A stretch of DNA of 64,000 bases from Spirodela intermedia (Eukaryota; Streptophyta; Magnoliopsida; Alismatales; Araceae), in contig LR746264.1 in assembly GCA_902729315.2 (NCBI GenBank), forward strand, positions 3,679,878-3,743,877, read 5' to 3'. Below are positions 26,231 through 39,686 of this stretch, piece after piece. The translations under genes and the position numbers were made by a program. The number at the start of each line of letters is the position of its first letter. The first letter of the stretch is position 1. Below the pieces are notes generated by a model. The model had not been told where the DNA came from. It searched no databases and worked only from the letters and a program-made list of their open reading frames with translations.

Positions 26231-27200
26231 AAATTAAAAAAATATTGTGAAATATGTTTAAATACACTAATTGATAAATCTAGATCTAAACCATTAGATA
26301 TAGTTTTTCTATACTATATAAATATATTTTTTAGGCCTCATATACATATATATTGCATGTAATTCTACTAAAATCATGTAAATGGATTTATTAATCCTGT
26401 GAAAATTAGCTTCAATTGACAAAATAATAGTGGAAATCAAATGTAGGGTCCTAGGCCTCAACGACTATAAATATATGTCAACCACTTTTTAGAAAGTGCG
26501 TTGACTCACTTGACCTTTTTTGTCAGCCTACTATTTTCAATTTTGAAGAAATAGTTTTAAATTAATAAAAACTATTTAAGACATCTAGGAAGCCAATTCA
26601 ACAACCCCCATTGAATCTACAAGTGAGTTACATCAGCTCATAAACTCATTGTTATTCTCAACAATCTCTCTCCTCCACCCAAGACAAAATAAACCTTTAA
26701 TTATTTGTATATATAGTAGTATTAAGTGTTGGCATATTATATTTCAATAACTAATAAATAGTTAGATATAGATGCTTTAACTAATTTCTATTTAATGAAA
26801 TAACATATGATTGTGAGAATTTAAACCATTTGTTTTCCATATATATTTCCTCACACGTAATGTAATTAAATATTTCTTTTATTTTTAAAAAGTAGAAGAT
26901 TATCAATTTGGCTAGACCGGACTTGTCACGATGGGAAACGAAAGTCATGGTCTTTCTCGGCTTCTGGGAGAGCAGACGACAACGTGGGTGGCGTCGAGAT
27001 GCTCAGAGCCGCCGCCGATGGCGACGTCTGCGATGGAAGCCGTCGGAGTCAACCCTTGGGGCATGGTCACTCCTCCCCCCTCCCCCAATCCTTTCAACGC
27101 CGAAGCCCCGCGGCGTTGGGGAGGGCCTCCAGCGAGGCTTCCTCTCTGCTCCTGCCACGGTGAGGCACCGGGTGGTGGCGACAGAAAATGGCGGCGCGAT
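26231..27200. repeat. duplicated segment, copy A
   Basis: From 26231-26340 (core GATAAATCTAGATCTAAACC, then TTTTTCTATACTATATAAAT) the sequence is homologous to 29549-29658. From 26400-26890 it is homologous to 30570-31090. A GC-rich part (26930-27110; shared GTCAACCCTT, ATGGTCAC and CCTTTCAACGC) is homologous to 31425-31600, just upstream of the Pti1-like gene. The copies are clearly diverged. Confidence 0.7.
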
Positions 27201-27690
27201 GCAGCACTAGCCCAGTCGCCATTTACTGAAGAATGCGTAGCCGCCGACAGCTGGAGAGGCGCGAGTGGAGGATCAATTTGATAACTCAAGCATCCATCAC
27301 TCACACCGCGCCACCAAATCATGCTTGAGGCTTATAAATTGGCCGAGAGACCTCTAGCTTTGGACAGTGCATTTTGAGGTCGAAGCGTAGCTTGCTTACC
27401 AGATCGTTTGATCTGGACCTTCTCCTTTCCCCCCCTCTTCTCCCAGTTCTCCTTCCTTCCATCCCTTCGCCATCGGCTTGCCCTCGCCTTAGCTGTAGTC
27501 ACAGCCGCCTCTCGCCACCATTGTAGCCCGCCGACGTTCCGCCTTCCACTCGCCGCCGCCCCTGTCCGCCGCCCTACCTTCGCGCTCCCCTGCCATCGCC
27601 TCCAGCCCCCCAACCACCGCCCGCTACCACCATGCCAGAGAGAGAGAGAGAGAGGGGTTATTGCGCCATAGAGACTACTTGTAGCATATC
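27201..27690. other. GC-rich promoter-like stretch with no surviving gene
   Basis: A TATA-like TATAAAT occurs at about 27333-27340, followed by a C-rich, codon-like but low-complexity stretch (27408-27640) and a short GA tract at 27638-27655. No recognisable protein domain follows. It may be the former leader region of a lost gene (see findings). Confidence 0.4.
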
Positions 27691-28000
27691 GTGTGCCTTT
27701 GGATGAGGATTATTTTTTTCTTGAGCATACCTACAAAGGTCAAAAATGGAGTTGACTTTGTTTGGTCTTCAGACTTACCAATTGTGGTAAATCCCATGTT
27801 GCATAATAAGTGACCTTACATACACTAATTGGCTATCAAGAAAACAAATTGGCCACATATCCAGTCTACTTAATGGTTAACATCTATTTACAGTGAACAT
27901 AGATTCATACATGCACTATATTTCAGCAATCTCTGATTTATTTTAGAATAATAAACCCACTTAAAATGAAATAGGTTTCCTTCAACTAAATATGGATAGG
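27691..28000. repeat. dispersed repeat, partner of 39951-40270
   Basis: After a short GA tract, the sequence runs GTGCCTTTGG, GGTCAAAAATGGAGTTGACTTTG, ATTGTGGTAAA and ATTGGCTATCAAG, ending near a TTTTAGAATAAT motif. The same order of motifs occurs at 39951-40270 downstream of the Pti1-like gene, in the same orientation. Confidence 0.75.
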
Positions 28001-29000
28001 GTTTAATCACATTTTAGGCATTCTAGAGGTGAAGCTTGTAAGCCTTGAATACTATCAGCCCATCACATATTGATGGATCAATCATGCCCACCAATGTTAA
28101 AAAAAAAGATAAGATAATGAGGGGTGGGAGCGTTGATGAAGTGGAACTGAAAAGCTAATGTGAGTCTTGTTTGATCAATGTAGGCTCAGTCTAGTTTTGA
28201 AAGTAGGTTAGTGTAAAATAGTACTTGGATTACATGTTGTTCTCACTAAACTTGAAGTCCAAGTCTAAAAGGGCAAACTCACTCTCATATTATATGCCAA
28301 AAATAAAGTAAAGTTAATAGTTTTATGACTTTAACTGAATATCTGTAACTTCTTGAATCATATTGGGTTTAAACAATCAAAGAGGTTACATCAAGGTTTG
28401 ATATACTTGCTTTGAGATTTTTGTTATATTGGCAATAAGGTAGTAATATTTTCTGAGGATCACAAAATATCACCAATGAAGTTCAACATATAATTAATAT
28501 TTTAAATTAATAATGATTTCATTAAAATATATCTTTAAATATTGAGTTTGGATATTCATATGAATTGTGATCAAAATCACAAAGCAAATTAACAACTAAT
28601 GTACACCTCATGATTTATTTTTTTCAAAGAAAGTCAATCCACTGAGAAATAATTTCATAATATAGAAGGTAACACCATTTGTTGAATTTATCACGGTTTG
28701 GACGAGGTCAACCTTAAAAGATGCAACAAAGCCTAGGTATTTATGAGGTTAGTTTATATGAGATGGCAATGGGTCAATTACATGATCTCCAACTCATAAG
28801 TATTGGGGGTCTAGCTCACATGGACTCCTTCAACTTCAACCCCTCCCCACCCTTCCAAAAACAAAAAACAAAAAAAACCCTTAAATTATTTTTTTACATG
28901 GTAGTCTTGGGTAATGGTAAATTCCATGTCAATAATTAATAAGTAGTTAATTATTTATTTTTTTCTTTTTATTAGGATAAATGAAATATGAAATATATCT
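28001..29000. repeat. duplicated segment, copy B (partial)
   Basis: Left end (28001-28075) matches 26022-26080. Right part (28770-28990; ACTCATAA, CACATGGACTC, CAACTTCAACC, CCTTTAAATTATTT, AATTCCATGT) matches 26600-26790 and 30840-30990. No coding potential. Confidence 0.6.
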
Positions 29001-29548
29001 TGAAGCAACCCCTAACTCTATCCCTTGCCCTTCTTATCATTCATATTATATCACATTTTGGGGTAGACCTTGGTATAGAAGAGCGTCTCCTAAATCATCC
29101 TCATGATCTAATTGATAAACACACTAATTCGGATGTCCCATATTCCTCACAATGATTGATCAATTCTTCCTCGTTTTATCATCTTCAAAGACCAATCTAG
29201 ACCCTCTTACTCTTATCAAATCTTTTACTCCTCTACAAGCCAATCCTCCCTTCCTCTCACCCACAAAGCATTCACCATCTTTTCAATAAGGACTTTCAAC
29301 TTTCTAGAATATATTGAAGAACGAGTAAAGAAATATTGAAGGTAAGGTAGTTGCAATTGAAGATGAACTAGATTATGTCAACATATCTCTTTATCTTTTT
29401 TATGTGGATAGAGAGAGTGAGAAAAATGCAGAACAATGTGTATATACTTGGGCAGAGTATGTATGCAAAATGGATCAGTAAGTTAGAAGGAATATATATC
29501 AAATTTTGTGAACATTAAAAATAAGAGATTTGGGCTAAATGATTTTGA
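29001..29548. other. AT-rich intergenic DNA
   Basis: No gene, RNA or clear repeat is seen here. Confidence 0.5.
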
Positions 29549-31640
29549 AAATTTAAAAAAATATGTGAAATATGTTTAAAGATATTAATTGATAAATCTA
29601 GATCTAAACCTTTCTTCTAGTTTTTCTATACTATATAAATATATTTTTTAGGCCTCCTATGATGTAAAGATATGTATATATATATGTCTGTCAAGTTGAA
29701 CCAAATTAGAGTAAAAGAAAAGGTTTTAGAATAAAACTAGGAGGAGAGAGAAAATGTGTAGACTTAGCTTGTCGACCTACTTGAAGAAAAAAGATCTTGT
29801 ATTGACCCACAAAAGCATGTTCAACCCAAATTGGTATGGAGCGAGCAAACTAGTATGGAGAGAAAAAATGTGTCAACTTAGTCAAATTAGACAAGACTTT
29901 AGGAGAAATAAAAAGAAAGATTATTTTTATGAATCTATCCCAAATGACATGTCAAAAGATCTCACATGGCAGAATATCTCTAACTAGGACAAGTATCATG
30001 AAAAATTTGAGGAGAGAAAATCGGATGCGTAATCCAACATGTTAGACATTCTAATACATGGTAGAGGATCTAACACAAGTGGTGTACGGTGAGTGGTCAG
30101 AATATCTCAAAATATCTTTGATTGACACATCTATAGTCTAACTTGGTCAAAATCTAGTCAAACTATCACTTTAATTGGTCTAACCACATAGTTTAGCAAT
30201 GGGTCAACCTATGCAGTCTTTTAACTAGTCATCTGTCAAATATCTGATATCTTAAGATCATGTTTTGAAGGTGTATAAAAAAAAACTTTAAAAGAGCTTT
30301 CAAATAACACCTCAACATCAAATCATCTTTTTCGATCGATGAAAAATCCTCATGAAAAGTTCTATTCTTAGTTCCTTCATGCTCAAGTTTCTTTAGAGCT
30401 CAATTCATCCTCCACCATAAGGAAGTTGCCTCTTCAACATCTAAGGCTCATTGTAAGTTTTTGAAACTTATTTTCTTATAGGAAAATGTTGATAACAAGG
30501 TAGACAGGTAAACTACTCTCTTGCTATCTGGCTAGGGAAAATAGATGTGAAATTTATTGTGTAAAGAGATTTACCAATCCTATAAAGTTTGACTCTAATT
30601 CTCTATGGGAAAATAGTGGAAACCAAAAGTAAAGTCATTTGACAGTGGACACAGGTCAAAGAAAAGTAGAACCATTATAAATCTATGTTTGCCATTTTTT
30701 GAAACTTAGTGCATTGAATCATGTGTTGACCCACTTAGGACTTTTAAAAAATTAATTAAATAAAATTATTAAAACCACCAATAAAATTAACTCACACCCC
30801 CCCTCTTGGTACACTGTTTAGCCTACATAATAACCTAAAAATGGTCACATGGACTCTAACTCATAAACTCACACCTTAAACTTCAACCATCACCCTTTAA
30901 TTATATGTTTGTATAACAATCTTTGGTGTTGGTAGATTCCATGTTAAATAGTGATACATGATGCTTTAACTATTTTTCATTTAATAAAATAACATATTAT
31001 TTTTAGAATTTAGACCATTATTTTCCCTATATATTTCCTCACATGGAATATAATTAAATATTTTTTATTTTTTAAAAGGAAACGTTTGTAGTTATTATCA
31101 ATTATCACATATACTTTTATTTAAATATAAAAACTATTTTGATTTTAAGATATCAAGATTCCTCTATGCTGACTTTTATTCAGAGCTTCTATGAGCCCTT
31201 TAGTCCTAGTTGCCTAATTTCTTAAGTGGCCTCTTAAGCAAGCTGGTCAACAGGCAAGGCCACATATGAGCTGTGCCACATGGCCTATTAGTCGGGAATA
31301 CGGCATATTATTGGGCCTATTTATGAGCTCGTGTCCGTTAACATTCCTTCTCTCAAGATCCGATATTGTGCTTGGACTGAGTGGATCGATTAATGGATCT
31401 CCACGTGGCAAATAACTTGCCTCAGTCGGAAAAGAAAGCCGTCGTCTTTCTTTCTAGGCTAGTGGGAAAGGACATGGTCTGAGCTGCCGCCGACAGCGAT
31501 GTCCGAGAGGCCAGCCATCAGAGACGACCGACGAAGTCAACCCTTTCAGGACGTGATATGGTCACCTGCCTCACGACCCTTTCAACGCTGCTCGGATTGC
31601 GGTGACGGCACTGCTTGGTGGGTACAGAGCATAGCGGCGG
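29549..31640. repeat. duplicated segment, copy C, with about 860 bp extra
   Basis: Left block 29549-29658 pairs with 26231-26340. Homology resumes at about 30560 (AATCCTATAAA, AATAGTGGAAACCAAA) against 26390, so about 29690-30550 has no counterpart in copy A. It continues through 30890-31090 and the GC-rich 31425-31600. The extra DNA is either an insertion in this copy or a deletion in copy A. Confidence 0.65.
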
Positions 31641-34239
31641 CAGTAGTTCCAGCTTTTGACTGCTAATCCCCTTTGGGAGCTTCTTCCCTTCCCAAGGGAG
31701 AGAACAGGCAATGAAGGTGAAAAGGTGAAGTGGGTCATGGCGGTGACGAACAGTACGATGTGGGTCCCAGGCAAATTGATATCTTGATTGGTCTACTTGG
31801 GCGACGAGGAGCACTTCCGTGGGGGATTACTTTTAAGGAAGGGGAGGAGAGGGGGGGAGGAAGAGAGAGAGAGAAGGGAAACCAAGAGGCACCTTCTCAC
31901 CCACCATAAGGGCGGCCCTGTTCTCGGCCCCTTGCGTGCGCTGGGTGAGACAGATCGGCAGCTACAGGTCCGTCCTCTCCCCGTATTCGATGGAGAAATT
32001 TGCCTTGTTTTGATTCAGTCTATTTCTTGTGGGATTGAGAGGTTATACTGGTTGTTAGAGTTTGATGTCGCGGGAATTTCGTTTGTGCTTGATGTCTGTT
32101 CTTAGCATCTCTTCTCTTCATGGTGGATTGGTGACTTGCGTGTTCTCAGTTGGTAGGTTTCCCTGCAGAATTGGGGATTCATCTGGGATCGACGACTTCC
32201 GGGGTTTGGGTCGGGGAAAAGACATTTTGCTTGCCACCCTAAATGGAGGATAGTCGCCTCAGGAAGAACCCTAGCTCGTGCTGGCAATTCATGGCCCGTC
32301 GGTCTACTCTTTACTGACTGTTTTTTCCGGAGGGGTGGCGACTCTTAAGGTTAGATCAACGACAGGATCGCTTTCCTTAAATATGGTATTAAGCGGAGAT
32401 AGTGACTTCATCCTTCTTTGGATTTCTTATGCCTCTCTGGGTTGTTTGCCGGCAGTTCTTCCGTCTGCAGTAGGTGATGACTCACTTTAGCTAGAGCACC
32501 GAGCATGCTACCTGGAGAGAACTCCCTGTGTTTGGGTTCTGCTGCATTTCTCGAAAAATAGGGCATGAGTTGTTGTTCTATGATGGTCAAAACCCAGGAG
32601 AGCAAAAACCCTGTAAATAGAAAAGCGGATTTAAATTTCGCGGGAAAAGGGAGCTTCACATTCAGTAAATCGTGATTTTTTTTGACTCCCTAAAGGAAAT
32701 ATGATGGAGATTCTCTGGTAATATAGCCATGTGAAAGCAATGTCATCTGTCGCTGAGAGATTCTTTTCGAGAGAGGCTTCCAGCTTATATTGGGCTGGAA
32801 TTCATCAGGGGGTTTTGGCTATTGATTGAACAGTTTTGAGCATTTTTGGGTAAATGAGGATTTTCTTGGGTAGACTCTATGGTCTGGAAACATTAGCGCC
32901 ATAGGTTTGACCTGGTGATGTGTATTTTTCTTTTAATCCTTTTTCAGTTCATCTTACGTCATCGAATCATTCCTCAACTGTCTAAAAGCATTTTGCTTAG
33001 TTGGTGAAAGTTGACCCCGTCAATCACCTGTGACTTTGTTCATTTGTCTGGAAGCATATTAACGAGGCTGCATCAGCTTTTTTCTTTTCACCTTTCTTTC
33101 ATTTATGTGCTGAAGATTGGATCTCTATTTTATCGTGTCCAATGTATTTGCATCAGTAGAAAACGGTGTAAAAGAGAATGCAGTGTTCTCTTCCTGCGTG
33201 TGTAAAGAGATGTCTCTTTGGCTGGTGAAATCTTTCATCCTCAGATGTCAGTTATGTGAACCATGTTGGTAGCATCTACTTCCCAAATAAGTGAGGTTTA
33301 GACTCCGACTTGAAGAAAAAATTAATGAAATATACCATTAAAATTCTTGTGTTTCTGCGTTTATAAAAGGAAAACCATTATCATTGGTTGCATCAATGAA
33401 CCACCCACCAACTGACAATGATGGGTAATATAATTGGTCAAATTTTCTAGTCTACCTAAATAGATGTGGCACACACGAACATATTCTTTCCAGAAACGTA
33501 ATGAGCATATCTAGATTTTTTTCCCAAGCTTTTCAGTACTTGCCACCTGCTTTCTGTTACATTTTATATCTGCAATGATATAAAATACATGTGGTGGTGG
33601 CTTAGATTCTACCTTTTCACCGGGTTTTGTTTTTAGCTATAAATCATAGTATGATGGTTCATAATGTTGTGGCGGGGAACCTTGGTTCACGCAACACATT
33701 ATTTCATTATTGGATTATTCTCTTGAACATGTCACATGCAACTATGAGACAGTCAGGTCTTACGTTCTCATGTACTGCTGGACTGCCATTTTCTGCGTCC
33801 TCCACTCTTTTTCTTCTTGAGTCAATAAATCAACTGTCCTGGTATACTTCCCTATGGAAAGATGGAGTTCCAAAATTATTTAGTTTTTTGCGCATGTCAT
33901 AAGTGCTTCAAGAAACTAAATGAGAGTCCATGGGTGTTCCAAGTGACATTTTGATCTGTTCCCCATCAGTAAGACCTGATGTTATGTGTGCAACTCGTGG
34001 ACAAGTTTTGGGATCATGATGATGGAATCAGAAAGTGTTCATACTTGTTAAACTCAGAAAAAAAAATAAAATGATCATGGAATGTGTGGGTTATCACGTG
34101 ATGCTTTGTTAGCCAGTCATAGGTAATGATGTTATAGAAGTGGTGGATTTCATTTTGTGGGCATGCTATAACTGGTGTGATTCTTTTCTGAGAAATTTAA
34201 CGGTTCCTTTACTTGTTGAAGGATTGAGAGAACAAAGTC
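31641..34239 (+). other. promoter and leader region of the Pti1-like gene
   Basis: A purine-rich block (31840-31885) is followed by GC-rich sequence with strong donor-like sites (GG/GTGAGA at 31944 and CAG/GTCCG at 31967). The next 2 kb are T-rich and intron-like. A 5' leader exon near 31850-31967 spliced to just upstream of 34240 is the simplest reading; I could not choose the acceptor. Open frames inside are short and unlike proteins. Confidence 0.45.
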
Positions 34240-34744
34240 ATGGGTTGCTTCTCATGTTGCCAAGAGGAGGATTTCCATGGACCGCCTGATGGCGGTAGGC
34301 CGTATGTGACAAACTATGCAGCAGGTAATGTAACACTCGAAACCAAGAATTCTGAAGCATTTTTGCCCAAGTAGTGGATAGAAGATGTTATGCCATCTGT
34401 GCCTAAACTCATTTTGTTGTGTGGTCTGTGTTTTGATGTTATTGGCTCTGCTTGCCCCGAATGAGATTCCTTTGGCGTGCCAAGTTGGAGGGAATCCATA
34501 GTGTTATTGTTTCCAGTGTTGTGTCTTTTATCCAAGCATCTGGAAATATCATATGAAGCCAATTGATTTTTGCTTTAGTTCTTTGTTCAGTATACGCCTC
34601 AAGCAGTACCTAAGTAGGCTAAGCTATCCAATTTATGGGGATACCAATATTTTGCTTGATTTCTGAAAGTCTTAAAGCCTGTTCTTGTGCAGCCTATGTA
34701 TAACCGTTCACACATTTGTATCATCCACATATATACATATGTCT

Positions 34745-34791
<47 letters not shown>

Positions 34792-37700
34792 AATCCTTCT
34801 ATTTCTTTGTGGATAACTAATATTTGTTTGTCAGTGACAATTTTTTTCATTTTGTGTGGGATATGGCAATTGTTGCAATTCCAGTCTCGCATCCCTGGCA
34901 TATCATCAGTAGCTGCAATATAACACAAACTAAAATGAGCAAGTTATGCCAGACAAAAACATAGCATGAGCATCTAGTGTCTGTTAAGATAAATTTAGAG
35001 ATGCATATCCATCAAGATAAAAAATCTAAAAAAAAACCATATTTATCAAAATGCAGTGGACTTTGAAACGTAGTTCTAGGCAAAGGTTTTTGCCCTAAAA
35101 GTTTCAAAGTCTGCTATTCTGGAGTTCATATATCAACAACCCAACCTCCATTTGGATAAGAAACGCGAAAATTAATATAGGAAATAGTTAAGTCGTCAAT
35201 ATAAAATTTCAGTGCATAAAATGGCTAGTTCAGACGTTCACCTAAAAAAGGAAGGTTAGTATACCAGATAGGAAATATTTAAAATACTGTAATGTTTCAA
35301 GGTTTACATAAATATAGACTAGTAGCAGCAACGACGAAACAAGAAGGAAAAGGAAAAAAAATGAACGAAGGTAGAGAAAAAAAAACATGGTCTTCACGTC
35401 CACAACTGACTATGGCTTCTTATCAACGTTTCATAACCACAGACTATCAGCTGCCATTTGCGGCCTTGCACCTCGTTTGCCAATTGCTACGATAGTGATA
35501 GGTAAATGTTATTCAGAATTAAAACGTGCTAGGCTCCTATATTTCAGAGGGAGGACAGCTGCACCAGATCCATTTGCATGTAGTGATCAACTATTTTAGT
35601 CTTTCTCTGGTTGTCAGCTATCCTCAGCTAGCTCCATCTTAATCTGCCATTCAAGTGCATAGAGGTGTTTCCTGCCTACCAAAACCACCTCAGACCGCAC
35701 TGCATTTTGCCCGATTGCTGTGCAGGTGTACATGGTACATGTGGTGCACATTTCTTCGTCTAGGCTAGTGGGTGTGTCCCCCATGTGTCCACCGTCTAGA
35801 AGGGATGTGTGCCTCAAGTACTGTGACTGAACAAGGCTTGTGTAAGTTCATGTGGCTGGTGCGGTGGCCCATTCATGTTAGCTTTCAGTCTGCCTGCCCC
35901 TAGCTATGCAAGCAGCTTGGTCATTGCTTGTTGCACGGGATGTCTTGTGTTACTTGGCTGTATGGGAGTACGGCATGGCTTGTTGAATACCCTCCTTGTC
36001 AGCACAGTTTTCTGCTAGGGCATTGCTATTCCCGTAACTTCTTGCCCGTGGCTGAGCATAGTAGCCACGGTTTTCTTTTGGACACACTGGGTGCCTGCCA
36101 CTGTGGCACCATGTCATGGAGCCTTTGTAGCACTTGGTAATGCTAGTGGCATGGGATCTAGCTGATCATTTTTTTATGATAATTTTCTTTTATAAGCTTA
36201 TAAATAATGTTAATTACGTTCACATTCTTTCTTTTTACTTATTTTTTCAAAAATGCGGCATTTGAAGAACGATAACTGCTTCAAATGTGTTCAGAAATAT
36301 GTCAGAAGACACAAATAACTCCAGCAAACTTGTTAATTCACATTAATTAATATCTTAGCCTCCTATAAACAGGTTCTAAAAGACCTTGTCTGTAGGAAAG
36401 CATAGGTGTGATATCTAGCGAGGAAATTTAATTGTTCAGTTGATTAGTTTTGCATACTGAGATAATTTTGTATTTTTCATTTTTGTTACTCTTATTATAC
36501 CACCAACATTTCGGAGTACAAGTCATATTTTCTTCTTGGATTCAGGCTTAATTTTTTAGCTCACATTAATCGGGAGTAAGTTAAGTGGAATTCACTGATA
36601 TTTCTATCCTAAACTTACCAGCCTTTAATAGACGTTTTGTCTTTAATAAAAATGTTTTACTGCTATTTCATTCGAACTAAGGTGAAATCTCTTTATCAGG
36701 CAACGACAGAGGTTATCACGCGCAAGATTCTGCTCCAAGGGCAGCTCAGGCCGTCAGAGTCCAGCCGATTGAGGTCCCATCAATTCCTTTAGATGAGTTG
36801 AGGGACATTACGGAAAACTTTGGGCCCAGGGCTTTGATAGGAGAGGGTTCTTACGGGAGAGTGTACCATGGGGTATTGAAAAATGGGAGGGCTACTGCTG
36901 TAAAAAAACTAGACGACAATAAGCAGCCAGATCATGAATTCCTGGCACAGGTCCGTATTTCTATCTGATACTGATACCTATCAGATATCATCTTCTATGT
37001 GCCCCTTCTATGGCGATGTGATCATGAAGACTTTGGCAGGTATCCATGGTTTCAAGGTTGAAACATGAAAATGTGGTCGAGCTGCTTGGTTATTACGTTG
37101 ATGGGAATGTACGTGTTCTTGCGTTTGAGTACGCAACCATGGGGTCCCTTCATGATATTCTCCACGGTGAGAGATTGGCATTACTCACCTCACAGCATCA
37201 TGGACCATAGCAATTCCAATGTTTGTCTCTTTCCATATTTTATCCACAAAAATCTGTGTTTTTTTTTAATTTTTTTAACGTCAGAGTAAGCTCAATTACC
37301 TGATATAGTTGATTGATTGTTGGGGTTCCATGTGTACTTTCTTTTTTTGCTATTTTTAATGCTAAAATATGACTCCAAAATTTCAAGCTGGATGGAGTTA
37401 CTTCGAAATCCTTTTTGGTACAAAATCATACTCTCTTTGTTGCCTCCTCCAGCACATCCCCTGTAAAACTTGACCAAATCTACGAACCCAGTGCATTTTG
37501 TTTTGTTCTTGTAAATGGTTCAGTCGACTATGTAACAGAATCCGTGAGAAATGAATCAGGATGTGTGTAGAAGATAGGGAGTATGCTTAAGCTATGTAGT
37601 CTAACCTTGTTAGGTCTCGATATCAATCTTCTTCTCCAACCCTCGTACCTTTTATGGATTGTCGAAGACTGTAGAAGGTTCCTCCAAGAATGGCTGATGT

Positions 37701-39563
37701 CGAAGTTTGGGGTCGAAAATTAATTCTTCTGGGCATTTGTTCGTCATTAATCTGCTCTACTACAATCTGAGGAAGCTTTCTTTACCACCCCACTTGAATT
37801 ATCCACAGCAGGGCATTGAAGAGTGATCTGAGGAGCCATATTGGAAGGGTTTCACGCTGGCCCTGAGAAATATAAGCCCGTAGTCAATTCCATAAACCCT
37901 CCATTCACTGGGTATCAACTTTGAGCTGAAAACTCACAACCCAATACTTCGATTTCTATTTCAGGCACATACCCATCTTTATGGTTCTTTATAAAGGCAT
38001 CATCTTGGGCATGATTTTTTGCTCTTCAATGGTGCGACAGCTTTTGTTGATCTATTTTCCTTCACATTTGGAGGTTTTCATGGACAACCATCCTCATTTT
38101 TTGTGGAAACCAATTGGGTAACTCTGCTTCTGAAACTTGTTTCACTTGTCAGTGAAGTCACACGGTGAACTTTCTATTTCTAGGCCGAAAGGGTGTTAAG
38201 GATGCACAGCCAGGCCCAGTGCTGTCGTGGGCCCAGCGGGTGAAAATTGCTGTGGGAGCAGCCCGAGGCCTGGAATACCTCCACGAGAAAGCTCAGCCTC
38301 ACATCATCCACCGTGACATTAAATCCAGCAACGTGCTGATATTTGACGATGAGGTGGCCAAGATCGCCGACTTTGACCTGTCAAATCAAGCCCCTGACAT
38401 GGCAGCCCGCCTCCACTCGACGCGTGTCCTGGGAACTTTTGGTTACCACGCCCCAGAGTAAGTCACCCTCAAAGCTGTCATTAGGCCCTCTGCTCATTCA
38501 CCACCAAAGCAGAAGAACGCAGAAGATTAATAGTATCTCTACTTCCTATTTGCATTATGCATACGCTGATAGATTTCATATGATATGTAGAAGGTTTCTG
38601 CCCATATGACGTTAACCTTTCTCTCTTTCCCTCTGACTTGGCAGATTCGCCATGACTGGGCAGCTCAGTTCCAAGAGCGATGTGTATAGCTTCGGCGTTG
38701 TTCTCTTGGAGCTTCTGACTGGCCGCAAGCCAGTTGACCATACACTGCCACGTGGACAACAGAGCCTTGTGACATGGGTACTAAAGCTGGACTATGCTAT
38801 TCTTGGAGCTCTGGTTTGACTATTTATGGTCCAAATCTGGTCAAGATGTTAATCATGGGTCCGAAAATGTGCAGGCCACGCCAAAACTCAGTGAAGACAA
38901 GGTGAGGCAGTGTGTCGATGCAAGGCTGGGGAACAATTACCCTCCCAAAGCTGTTGCAAAGGTAAATTTTTAAGGCTTAATATTTTTGCTTCCGATAATC
39001 GTGTTTTTTTGCCGATGTTTGATTTCCTTTTTAGTCTAATCTCATTATTATGTCTTGGCAACTGCAGGCAGAGTCAATTTAATAATCCGTTTTTTATGTT
39101 CAGAATGTTGCATTGAATTTCCTGATAATGCAAAAGAATTCGCAGCACCTGTTATCTTTATTTATTTATCCAAAAAAACTCTCTTTCAAAAAATATTGGT
39201 AGTTTTTTAATTAGAATCGTGGTGAAACCCCTGTTTTTTCTGGGTTTACCCACCCTTAACGCAAATATGTTAGACTTCTGCTCTTCTTCCCTCTTCAAAC
39301 TTGAAAGATCAGTGCACCTTCGTTGTACAATCTTTGGGTAGATCTCCTTCAGAAAAGTAACAAGCTTCTGTTATTAGTTCCTTCTCTCTCTCTCTCTCCC
39401 TCTCTCTCTACAAGCCGGCTGATGCATCTTTCTGGTACTGTCTCAGATGGCAGCTGTCGCAGCTCTGTGCGTGCAGTATGAATCGGACTTTAGGCCCAAC
39501 ATGAGCATCGTGGTCAAAGCCCTGCAGCCTCTGCTGGATAGGCACCGAGCGCCTGAGCCCTGA
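34240..39563 (+). CDS. PTI1: Pti1-like serine/threonine protein kinase
   Basis: Receptor-like cytoplasmic kinase of the Pti1 family. Tomato Pti1 is phosphorylated by the resistance kinase Pto; relatives act in the OXI1/AGC pathway downstream of reactive oxygen. Seven coding exons: 34240-34324, 36700-36950, 37040-37166, 38184-38457, 38645-38777, 38875-38961, 39447-39563. They join in phase to 357 aa, close to family length. The N terminus MGCFSCC offers Gly2 and Cys3/6/7 for lipid anchoring. The kinase has GEGSYGRVY, an AVKK lysine, HRD at 197-199, N204 and DFD at 217-219 (the family-typical form of DFG). The activation segment [15 protein letters not shown] contains T234, in the region phosphorylated in tomato Pti1. 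The usual PEY is PEF here. A 2.4-kb first intron and a CT tract in the 3' UTR are notable. An AATAAA at about 39818 could serve polyadenylation. Confidence 0.95.
34748..34784. repeat. (AT)n microsatellite in Pti1-like intron 1
   Basis: An uninterrupted AT run of about 37 bp. Confidence 0.95.
35059..35111. repeat. short inverted repeat in Pti1-like intron 1
   Basis: GACTTTGAAAC (35059-35069) is exactly complementary to GTTTCAAAGTC (35101-35111). An inner partial stem pairs AGGCAAA with TTTTGCCCT. The RNA could fold into a hairpin of about 53 nt; no further evidence of function. Confidence 0.7.
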
Positions 39564-39635
39564 ACTCATCGTTTCTTCTCCCTCTCGCCATCCTCTTTCT
39601 TATTCTATTGGGCTCCAAACTGTGCGTTCTCTGAG

Positions 39636-39639
<4 letters not shown>

Positions 39640-39684
<45 letters not shown>
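39640..39684. repeat. (CT)n microsatellite, Pti1-like 3' UTR
   Basis: About 22 CT units starting 77 bp after the stop codon, hence probably transcribed. Confidence 0.93.

Positions 39685-39686
<2 letters not shown>

Noticed and set aside
26908-27671. Several open frames of 87-125 codons on both strands
   Set aside because: They overlap in five frames, are Arg/Gly/Ser/Pro-rich and match no family; the region is better explained as a GC-rich promoter or leader duplicate.
38391-38399. Pti1-like kinase as a pseudokinase because DFG reads DFD
   Set aside because: DFD followed by LSNQ is the normal form in the Pti1 family; the metal-binding Asp217, Asp199 and catalytic lysine are all present.
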